A DNA stretch of 10,909 bases from an uncultured Lachnospiraceae bacterium (GTDB lineage Bacteria; Bacillota_A; Clostridia; Lachnospirales; Lachnospiraceae). This document shows, one piece after another, positions 5,989-10,909 of this stretch. The notes beneath the pieces are model-generated. The model was given only the letters and a program-made list of their open reading frames with translations. It had not been told where the DNA came from and ran no database searches. How positions within the stretch are numbered: position 1 is the stretch's first letter; each line of letters opens with the position of its first letter. The DNA lies in NCBI GenBank assembly GCA_902796775.1, contig CADBQK010000197.1, positions 1-10,909 on the forward strand, read 5' to 3'. The position numbers and the translations under genes were made by a program.

Positions 5989-7215
5989 ATGAGAGAGTTC
6001 CTTAGAGATACATTTCGCAAGATGTTTCCGGCTTTTATAGCAATATCTCTGTCTATTTGTGTATTCTTTTTGATTTTCCGGTTCAGTTTCCTTAATTCTG
6101 CGATTGCCAAAACTATCGATATTCTGACCCCTTTTGTCTATGGAGGAGTGATAGCCTATCTCCTGAAAAGACCATATAACTTTTTTGAGAGACATATGAT
6201 CAGACTTTTGTCAGAAAAGAGGAGAGGGCTGGCAAAAGTGCTGTCCGTTATTATTGTACTTGCAATCGCGATTGTACTGATCGTGGTTCTGCTGATACTC
6301 GTTATACCTGCATTGGCGAACAGCCTGGTATCTATCGCAAATCAGCTTCCCGGGGTTATAAATGATCTGATTGCGTATTTGAGAAAGCTGGATCCGGAGG
6401 GAACCGGTCTCCCGGGTTCGATCGTCTCAGCACTTGAGACACTGGAGAAGAATGCGATTCCCTGGCTGAAGAATAATATATTTTCAAATCTCACAAAGAC
6501 AGTAAACGGTGTAGTGTCGACCCTTGCAGGGATCCTGGGCCTGCTGTATAATGTGCTGATCGGTATCATTATCTGTATTTATGTGCTGTTGGGAAAGGAT
6601 ACATTCGCAAAGCAGGGGAAGATGCTCATCTATTCCATCTTCAGCAGGAGAAACGGTGACTGGCTTATGGATGAAATCATTTTCATCGACAAAACGTTTG
6701 ACGGGTTTTTTGCCGGAAAGATCCTGGACAGCGCCATCGTGGGAGTGATCTGTTTTATATTCTGCCTGATCATGCGTTTTACGATGGGAATGAGTAATAT
6801 TCTGCTGATTTCTGTGGTCATCGGAGTGACCAATATCATTCCTTTCTTTGGGCCGTATATAGGAGGGATTCCCTGTGCACTGCTGACTTTGATGGATGGC
6901 CCGACAATATGTATCATATTCTGTATCTTCATCATTCTGCTGCAGCAGTTTGACGGCAACTACCTTGGACCTCGATGCCTTTCCGAGGGTGTTGGGCTCT
7001 CAGGTTTCTGGGTTTTGTTTGCGATCACCCTGTTCGGCGGAATAATGGGTATTGCAGGTATCATAGTCGGAGTGCCGATCTTTGCCGTCATCTATGATCT
7101 GATCCGCAGATGTGTCCATGCGGGGCTGGCAAAGCACAATATAACGGATCTGCCCGTCAGACCGTCTATACCGAAGAAGTCAAAGAAAAGAAAAAAGAGG
7201 AAAGAAGAAGAATAG
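5989..7215 (+). CDS. AI-2E-family (TqsA/PerM-like) membrane transporter
   Basis: A 408-residue polytopic membrane protein of the AI-2E transporter family, whose members export autoinducer-2 (TqsA), move Na+ or Li+ with protons, or are uncharacterised. Hydrophobic segments lie near 15-34, 40-60, 85-108, 180-202 and, in a dense C-terminal block, about 248-360. The signature IPFFGPYIGGIP is at 284-295. The last 20 residues are a lysine-rich tail (KKSKKRKKRKEEE), cytoplasmic by the positive-inside rule. Length is close to the family norm. The start is set by AGGAGG 8 nt before ATG 5989; a longer frame upstream would begin in the promoter. It is a single-gene unit between a perfect promoter and an intrinsic terminator. 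The substrate cannot be assigned. Confidence 0.9.
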   Translation: MREFLRDTFRKMFPAFIAISLSICVFFLIFRFSFLNSAIAKTIDILTPFVYGGVIAYLLKRPYNFFERHMIRLLSEKRRGLAKVLSVIIVLAIAIVLIVVLLILVIPALANSLVSIANQLPGVINDLIAYLRKLDPEGTGLPGSIVSALETLEKNAIPWLKNNIFSNLTKTVNGVVSTLAGILGLLYNVLIGIIICIYVLLGKDTFAKQGKMLIYSIFSRRNGDWLMDEIIFIDKTFDGFFAGKILDSAIVGVICFIFCLIMRFTMGMSNILLISVVIGVTNIIPFFGPYIGGIPCALLTLMDGPTICIIFCIFIILLQQFDGNYLGPRCLSEGVGLSGFWVLFAITLFGGIMGIAGIIVGVPIFAVIYDLIRRCVHAGLAKHNITDLPVRPSIPKKSKKRKKRKEEE

Positions 7216-7227
7216 ATTTTTCACTGG

Positions 7228-7264
7228 AAAAAGGCTTGCCGGCAGAGACGGTAAGTCTTTTTTT
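7228..7264 (+). terminator. intrinsic terminator after the AI-2E-family gene
   Basis: GGCTTGCCG (7233-7241) pairs with CGGTAAGTC (7249-7257) with two G-U pairs and a 7-nt loop. The stem is extended by A5 on the left and followed by a run of seven T. Confidence 0.85.
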
Positions 7265-7309
7265 AGCAATAACGGAGAGAGAGCACTAATATAATAAATG
7301 CTGCAGATC

Positions 7310-7329
7310 ATATGTTACAGTGAACATAT
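7310..7329. repeat. short inverted repeat in the 7216-7539 gap
   Basis: ATATGTT (7310-7316), a 6-bp spacer and AACATAT (7323-7329). It lies in a 324-nt gene-free interval that otherwise holds the terminator at 7228, and the promoter, operators and leader hairpin from 7370. It lies about 40 bp upstream of that promoter and could be an activator site; there is no further evidence. Confidence 0.35.
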
Positions 7330-7369
7330 CAGATCAGAATCGTAAGGGAATTTTTATGAAGAAAAGAAC

Positions 7370-7398
7370 TTGACAGATTAGAAGGAAACATATATGAT
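7370..7398 (+). promoter_or_regulatory. predicted promoter of the DUF2325 gene
   Basis: TTGACA (7370-7375), a 17-bp spacer and TATGAT (7393-7398), with predicted start near 7405. The transcript would have a leader of about 135 nt carrying two operator copies and a hairpin. Confidence 0.75.
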
Positions 7399-7399
7399 A

Positions 7400-7413
7400 T
7401 TAGATATAGCTAA
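7400..7413. promoter_or_regulatory. operator copy 1, TTAG-N6-CTAA
   Basis: TTAG (7400-7403) and CTAA (7410-7413) with 6 bp between; 12 of 14 bases are self-complementary. It begins 1 bp after the -10 hexamer and covers the predicted start, so bound protein should repress. The motif resembles DtxR/IdeR-type metal repressor sites. Confidence 0.65.
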
Positions 7414-7435
7414 CCGCCGCAAACCAATACGGCGG
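7414..7435 (+). other. GC-rich leader stem-loop
   Basis: CCGCCG (7414-7419) pairs with CGGCGG (7430-7435) around a 10-nt loop. No T-tract follows, so it is not an intrinsic terminator. It lies near the 5' end of the predicted DUF2325 transcript and may protect the RNA or form part of a leader structure. Confidence 0.5.
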
Positions 7436-7454
7436 TGTATAAAACGGATGTTAG

Positions 7455-7468
7455 TTAGTGATAGCTAA
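7455..7468. promoter_or_regulatory. operator copy 2, TTAG-N6-CTAA
   Basis: TTAG (7455-7458) and CTAA (7465-7468), 55 bp downstream of copy 1. An extra TTAG directly upstream (7451-7454) gives a second possible register with TTAGTTA/TAGCTAA arms. It lies inside the predicted leader, where it could act as a roadblock or looping partner. Confidence 0.5.
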
Positions 7469-7539
7469 TAATCGGCACAGTTTTACCGGACAATAATAAA
7501 GAAGATAATTGATTTATATGCAGAAGGAAGGAGTATTTT

Positions 7540-7818
7540 ATGAGTGTTGTAATCCTTGGGGGTAATGAATGTATGGAGCGGCAGTATTCCAATGTCTGCC
7601 GTAAATTTGGATGTAAAGCAAAAGTGTTCTGCAAACCATGCGCAGATATGAAAAGCCGGATTGGAAAGCCGGATCTTATGATTATATTTACCCATACGAT
7701 TTCTCATAAGATGGTAGGATGTGCGCTTACCAATATAAGTGAGAAAACCAAAGTAGTACGCTCCCATACCAGCTCCATGAACTCGCTGGTGGATATCTTA
7801 AAGGAGCATGCAGCCTGA
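7540..7818 (+). CDS. DUF2325 small cysteine-rich protein
   Basis: A 92-residue soluble protein, no signal peptide or membrane segment. The whole length matches the DUF2325 pattern as I know it: SVVILGGN at the start, KVF in the middle, PDLMIIFTHTISHKM, then VVRSHTSS near the end. The alternating strand-helix pattern with a glycine-rich first loop suggests a small Rossmann-like fold. Six cysteines (11, 20, 25, 31, 34, 61), with C31-x2-C34 as a pair, plus His52, His56 and His76, could bind metal or a thiol; this is inference and no function is established. AAGGAG lies 6 nt before the ATG. It lies 200 nt upstream of feoA, and its promoter carries the same TTAG-N6-CTAA motif as the feo promoter, which suggests a role tied to iron supply. 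Confidence 0.85.
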   Translation: MSVVILGGNECMERQYSNVCRKFGCKAKVFCKPCADMKSRIGKPDLMIIFTHTISHKMVGCALTNISEKTKVVRSHTSSMNSLVDILKEHAA

Positions 7819-7856
7819 CAAATCTGACATCGGCACATGGCAGCAGTGCGATTTGT
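7818..7856 (+). terminator. imperfect stem-loop after the DUF2325 gene
   Basis: ACAAATC (7818-7824) pairs with GATTTGT (7850-7856), and GCAC (7833-7836) with GTGC (7846-7849), with an 8-nt bulge on the left. It starts at the stop codon and is followed by a pyrimidine-rich but not pure T stretch: a weak terminator candidate. Confidence 0.35.
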
Positions 7857-7905
7857 TCTCCTTGAAGACAGAATATTCGAAATAGTAAAGAAATAAAAAT
7901 AATTC

Positions 7906-7934
7906 TTGACAAGTAAGATATTCCTAACTATAAT
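7906..7934 (+). promoter_or_regulatory. consensus promoter of the feoA genes
   Basis: TTGACA (7906-7911), a 17-bp spacer and TATAAT (7929-7934), a perfect housekeeping consensus. Predicted start is near 7941. A promoter this strong surrounded by palindromes fits tight repression released on iron limitation. Confidence 0.85.
7914..7927. promoter_or_regulatory. operator copy 3, TAAG-N6-CTAA (one mismatch)
   Basis: TAAG (7914-7917) and CTAA (7924-7927) lie wholly within the 17-bp spacer between -35 and -10. The left arm differs by one base from TTAG. Occupancy would exclude RNA polymerase. Confidence 0.5.
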
Positions 7935-7943
7935 AGGGCTTGG

Positions 7944-7957
7944 TTAGATTTTCCTAA
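7944..7957. promoter_or_regulatory. operator copy 4, TTAG-N6-CTAA
   Basis: TTAG (7944-7947) and CTAA (7954-7957), extended to perfect 6-bp arms GGTTAG/CTAACC (7942-7959). It starts about 3 bp after the predicted start and is 30 bp, close to three helical turns, from copy 3. Confidence 0.7.
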
Positions 7958-7978
7958 CCTGTTTTTTAGAGGGCATGG

Positions 7979-7992
7979 TTAGTAATTACTAA
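7979..7992. promoter_or_regulatory. operator copy 5, perfect 14-bp palindrome
   Basis: TTAGTAATTACTAA is a perfect palindrome and the cleanest copy of the motif. It is 35 bp from copy 4 and lies between the feo start site and the first feoA ribosome site. Confidence 0.7.
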
Positions 7993-8018
7993 TCAAAATA
8001 CTAGATGGAGGGAGATAC

Positions 8019-8231
8019 ATGATGCCTCTAAATTATGCAGAGGTCGGCCAACCCCAGATTATCAGGAAGATCGGCGGCAGTCCCGAGGTCAGGAAGCATT
8101 TGGGTGACCTGGGATTCAGCATTGGAGGGGAGGTTAGTGTGGTAAGCACATTAGCCGGAAATCTGATCGTAAAGGTTAAGGATAGCCGTGTCGCTGTCAG
8201 CAGTGAACTGGCAAGAAAGATTCTGGTATAA
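8019..8231 (+). CDS. feoA: FeoA-family protein, first copy
   Basis: A 70-residue SH3-like cytosolic protein of the FeoA family, which helps FeoB-driven Fe(II) uptake, probably by contacting FeoB. The family pattern is visible: an N-terminal hydrophobic strand, a HLGDLGFSIGGEVSVVS turn (about 27-43), then NLIVKVKDSRVAVSSELARKILV, where other FeoA proteins have the strand ending in x-A-x-x-I. Two ATG codons are adjacent (8019 and 8022). GGAGG 7 nt upstream favours the first. It is the first gene after a consensus promoter carrying three operator copies. It diverges more from typical FeoA than the second copy, so the two are probably not interchangeable. Confidence 0.88.
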   Translation: MMPLNYAEVGQPQIIRKIGGSPEVRKHLGDLGFSIGGEVSVVSTLAGNLIVKVKDSRVAVSSELARKILV

Positions 8232-8234
8232 CAC

Positions 8235-8242
8235 AAAGGAGG
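8235..8242 (+). promoter_or_regulatory. ribosome binding site deciding the GTG start of the second feoA
   Basis: AAAGGAGG, 8 nt before GTG 8251-8253. An in-frame ATG at 8188 lies inside the first feoA and would add 21 residues absent from FeoA proteins, so GTG is preferred. Confidence 0.8.
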
Positions 8243-8250
8243 ATATTTCA

Positions 8251-8472
8251 GTGAAGACACTCAGAGATGTCAAAATCGGAGAGACTGTTACTGTGGTCAA
8301 GCTCCATGGGGAAGGTGCGGTCAAACGTCGTATTATGGATATGGGAATTACGAAGAACACTCCTGTTTATGTTAGAAAGGTCGCCCCGCTGGGAGATCCA
8401 ATCGAAGTTACAGTGAGGAATTACGAGCTGTCGATCCGAAAAGAAGATGCCCAGATGATTGAGGTCGAATAA
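8251..8472 (+). CDS. feoA: FeoA-family protein, second copy
   Basis: A 73-residue FeoA protein that closely follows the family core. It opens with TLRDVKIGETVTVVKLHGEG, continues with VKRRIMDMGITKNTPVYVRK (the RR-x3-MG-x-T turn) and ends GDPIEV, then YELSIRKEDAQMIEV. It is an SH3-like cytosolic partner of FeoB. Translation starts at GTG, 19 nt after the first feoA stop, with a strong ribosome site, so the two feoA genes are clearly co-transcribed. The gene is followed by an intrinsic terminator, so feoB is reached by readthrough or from a separate start. Confidence 0.93.
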   Translation: MKTLRDVKIGETVTVVKLHGEGAVKRRIMDMGITKNTPVYVRKVAPLGDPIEVTVRNYELSIRKEDAQMIEVE

Positions 8473-8478
8473 AGAATC

Positions 8479-8504
8479 CGGGGGAAGGTCCCGTTTTTAT
8501 TTTT
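8479..8504 (+). terminator. intrinsic terminator between feoA and feoB
   Basis: CGGGG (8479-8483) pairs with TCCCG (8489-8493), one G-U pair, around a GAAGG loop, followed by TTTTTATTTTT. The stem is short, so it may be leaky. GGGGAA (8481-8486) can instead pair with TTCCCC (8503-8508), which would prevent the terminator from forming. Confidence 0.6.
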
Positions 8505-8510
8505 CCCCAA

Positions 8511-8530
8511 TAGTTAGGGCGACCTAATTA
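8511..8530. promoter_or_regulatory. operator copy 6, TTAGG-N4-CCTAA, before feoB
   Basis: TTAGG (8514-8518) and CCTAA (8523-8527) form the 14-bp core. The arms extend to 8 bp with one mismatch (TAGTTAGG with CCTAATTA). It lies just after the terminator and about 130 nt before feoB. I find no convincing -35/-10 pair beside it, so it marks either a weak feoB promoter or a roadblock in the transcript. Confidence 0.65.
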
Positions 8531-8657
8531 TTAAAGGCAGGACCAGGATCATAACAGGCAGCTTCATATGATTGATTGTAACTGATCAGCACCTGTTTCT
8601 GGTACTCGGGATGCTGAACAGATATATAACCTGAAGAAAGAGAGGAAACCGAAGATT

Positions 8658-10909
8658 ATGAGTATACGCATTGCTCTTGCAGGCAATCCCAACAGCGGGA
8701 AGACTACGCTGTTTAATGCTTTGACCGGATCTAATCAGTTTGTCGGCAACTGGCCGGGTGTAACGGTCGAAAAGAAGGAAGGTAAGCTGAAAAAGCATGA
8801 AGATGTTACAATTACCGATCTTCCCGGCATTTATTCCCTGTCGCCTTATACTCTGGAGGAAGTGGTTGCGAGAAACTACCTGATCGGGGAGCGCCCTGAT
8901 GCAATCCTGAATATTATTGACGGCACAAATCTGGAAAGAAATCTGTATCTGACAACCCAGCTGACTGAACTGGGGATCCCTGTTGTTCTTGCGGTCAATA
9001 TGATCGATATTGTCAACAAGAACGGTGACCAGATCAATCTGGAGAAGCTGTCCGGGCAGCTTGGCTGTAAGGTGGTGGCTATATCAGCTCTGAAGGGTAC
9101 CGGTGTAGAAGAAGCGGCACAAGCCGCCATTGAGGCTGCAAAGGGTACAAAGACCGTGCCGATGCATACATTTTCCGGGCCTGTTGAGCATGCTATTGCC
9201 CATATCGAGGAAGCCTGTGTGCATAATCTGCCGGAAGAACAGCAGAGATGGTATGCCATAAAAGTATTCGAACGGGATGACAAGGTTCTGGGTCAGATGA
9301 ATATCCCGCAGGAAACACTTGCGCATATTGAAAAGGACATCCAGGCTGCTGAAAGCGAACTGGATGATGATGCAGAAAGTATCATCACCAATGAGCGCTA
9401 CACTTACATTGCAGAGGTGATCAAGTCCTGCTATCAGAAGAAAAAAGCCGGGAGCCTGACGACTTCAGATAAAATTGATAAAGTTGTTACCAACCGCTGG
9501 CTCGGCCTCCCGATTTTTGCTCTGATCATGTTTGCAGTATACTGGATTGCCATGGTCGGTGTTGGTGCCCCTGCGACTGACTTTACAAATGACTGTATTT
9601 TCGGAGACGGCTTCCATCTGTTCGGACAGGATGGCGGTTATGCGGACATTTCCGAACGATATGCGGGTGCATCTGCTATCGTAGACGGGTATGACGCCTA
9701 TGTGGAAGAAAACGGCAGCGCGCCGGCTGGCGATTTCATTTATTATGTCGAAGATGAAGAAACACTGGAACAGTCTGAGGAGACCGCAAGTCTTGCAGAT
9801 TATGAGGAAGCGGTAAAGACTCTGGAAGAGATTGGGGAGGAACCTGATCCTGCAGCGTACGGCACGTGGGTTCCGGGTATCCCTGCTATCGTAGAGAGTG
9901 CTCTGGATGCAATCCATGCGGCAGACTGGCTAAAGGGCCTGATCCTTGACGGTATTGTAGCAGGTGTCGGCGCAGTACTCGGCTTTGTTCCACAGATGCT
10001 GGTACTGTTCTTCATGCTTGCTTTTCTGGAAGCCTGCGGCTACATGGCACGTATTGCTTTTGTACTGGACAGGGTATTCCGTAAGTTTGGTCTCTCCGGC
10101 AAATCCTTTATCCCGATGCTGATCGGGGTGGGATGCGGAGTGCCGGGCATCATGGCCAGCAGAACCATCGAAAACGAACGTGACCGTCGTATGACCATCA
10201 TGACGACCACCTTTATTCCCTGCGGAGCAAAGGTTCCCTTTATCGCTATGATTGCCGGCGCAATTTTCGGCGGGTCTGCCTGGGTGTCGACTTCGGCATA
10301 TTTCATCGGTATGGCAGCAATCGTTATCTCCGGTATCATGCTGAAAAAGACAAGGATGTTTGCCGGTAATCCTGCACCCTTCGTAATGGAGCTGCCTGCA
10401 TACCACTGGCCGACACTGGGGAATGTCCTCCGTTCCATGTGGGAGCGCGGCTGGTCATTCATCAAGAAGGCAGGAACGATCATCCTTCTTTCCACGATCA
10501 TCGTCTGGTTTACAAGCTTTTATGGATTCACTGCAGATGGTTTTCGTATGCTCTCTGAAGAGGAACTCCATCTTTCAATCCTCGCAAAGATCGGCGGGGC
10601 GATTGCCTGGATCTTTACACCGCTTGGCTGGGGCAACTGGCAGGCTGCCGTGGCTTCTATTACCGGTCTGGTCGCAAAGGAAAATATCGTCGGAACGATG
10701 GGTATCCTTTACGGAAGCGGGGAGATGACAGCATGGCAGGCACTGTCAGCTGCATTTACAAGCGTTACCGGATTTTCATTCCTGGTATTCAATCTTCTCT
10801 GCGCCCCCTGCTTCGCAGCAATCGGTGCAATTAAACGTGAGATGAACAATGCGAAGTGGACCTGGTTTGCGATTGGATATCAGTGCGGTTTTGCATATCT
10901 GGTTGCTCT
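8658..10909 (+). CDS. feoB: ferrous iron transporter FeoB, 3' end outside the window
   Basis: 750 codons are present with no frameshift; the gene continues past the right edge. FeoB is the inner-membrane Fe(II) permease with a cytosolic G-protein domain. G motifs: G1 GNPNSGKTT (9-17), G2 Thr36 in GVTVEKKEG, G3 DLPG (54-57), G4 NMID (114-117), G5 SAL (143-145). Membrane parts: first segment about 281-302; first gate about 436-475 (VPQMLVLFFMLAFLEACGYMAR); GVGCGVPGIMASRT at 490-503 with Cys493; PCGAK at 521-525; a second gate near 656-745 with AKEN at 673-676. Between segments one and two is a long acidic insert (about 305-420). The ATG at 8658 gives the canonical family N-terminus; the ribosome site AGAGG is 12 nt away and weak, so translation may be modest. 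Confidence 0.96.
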   Translation, partial: MSIRIALAGNPNSGKTTLFNALTGSNQFVGNWPGVTVEKKEGKLKKHEDVTITDLPGIYSLSPYTLEEVVARNYLIGERPDAILNIIDGTNLERNLYLTTQLTELGIPVVLAVNMIDIVNKNGDQINLEKLSGQLGCKVVAISALKGTGVEEAAQAAIEAAKGTKTVPMHTFSGPVEHAIAHIEEACVHNLPEEQQRWYAIKVFERDDKVLGQMNIPQETLAHIEKDIQAAESELDDDAESIITNERYTYIAEVIKSCYQKKKAGSLTTSDKIDKVVTNRWLGLPIFALIMFAVYWIAMVGVGAPATDFTNDCIFGDGFHLFGQDGGYADISERYAGASAIVDGYDAYVEENGSAPAGDFIYYVEDEETLEQSEETASLADYEEAVKTLEEIGEEPDPAAYGTWVPGIPAIVESALDAIHAADWLKGLILDGIVAGVGAVLGFVPQMLVLFFMLAFLEACGYMARIAFVLDRVFRKFGLSGKSFIPMLIGVGCGVPGIMASRTIENERDRRMTIMTTTFIPCGAKVPFIAMIAGAIFGGSAWVSTSAYFIGMAAIVISGIMLKKTRMFAGNPAPFVMELPAYHWPTLGNVLRSMWERGWSFIKKAGTIILLSTIIVWFTSFYGFTADGFRMLSEEELHLSILAKIGGAIAWIFTPLGWGNWQAAVASITGLVAKENIVGTMGILYGSGEMTAWQALSAAFTSVTGFSFLVFNLLCAPCFAAIGAIKREMNNAKWTWFAIGYQCGFAYLVA

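Noticed and set aside
8188..8250. ATG start for the second feoA inside the first feoA
   Set aside because: The added residues do not belong to the FeoA fold, and a strong ribosome site precedes GTG 8251.
8582..8616. CTGATCAG palindrome and CAGCA/TGCTG pairing before feoB as a riboswitch
   Set aside because: The stems are short with long unpaired stretches and match no riboswitch class I recognise.
9465..10501. Several long minus-strand open frames opposite feoB
   Set aside because: They are shadows of the feoB codon pattern, rich in His, Cys, Arg and Ser, overlap each other, and lack ribosome sites.

Overview
The window looks like chromosomal DNA of an anaerobic Firmicute, most likely a Lachnospiraceae-type clostridium. 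The basis is moderate GC content, strong AGGAGG ribosome sites, near-consensus TTGACA-17-TATAAT promoters, and families typical of that group: a Crp/Fnr regulator divergent from a 4Fe-4S protein, a small DUF2325 protein, and tandem feoA with a clostridial-type feoB. The assignment is inference from family resemblance, not a database match.

Layout. 1-473 holds the unidentified 3' end of a gene, a possible 36-residue ORF overlapping it, a GC-rich stretch I cannot assign, and two tandem stem-loops. 474-2091 is a divergent pair: a 269-residue ferredoxin-like protein (minus) and a Crp/Fnr regulator (plus). They share a 148-bp promoter region with a CRP-geometry palindrome placed at -41.5 of the predicted ferredoxin start. 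2190-4040 carries a membrane acyltransferase, the decayed tail of a GNAT acetyltransferase, and an intact GNAT acetyltransferase. These end at a strong bidirectional terminator shared with a convergent cardiolipin synthase (4132-5697, minus). 5989-7215 encodes an AI-2E-family membrane protein behind a perfect sigma-70-type promoter and followed by a terminator.

From 7370 to the right edge is an iron-acquisition region: a DUF2325 protein, two feoA genes and feoB, which runs off the window after 750 codons. Six copies of a 14-bp palindrome, TTAG-N6-CTAA (one with a single mismatch), lie at the DUF2325 promoter, inside and just after the feo promoter, and in front of feoB. They resemble half-sites of DtxR/IdeR-type metal-dependent repressors, so the simplest reading is one iron-responsive regulon that includes the DUF2325 gene. 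The regulator itself is not in the window.

The most useful leads are the six-site operator array, the divergent Crp/Fnr circuit, the DUF2325 protein as an iron-regulated cysteine-rich partner, and a strongly acidic extracytoplasmic insert in FeoB. I see no CRISPR array, tRNA, rRNA, transposase or phage gene.
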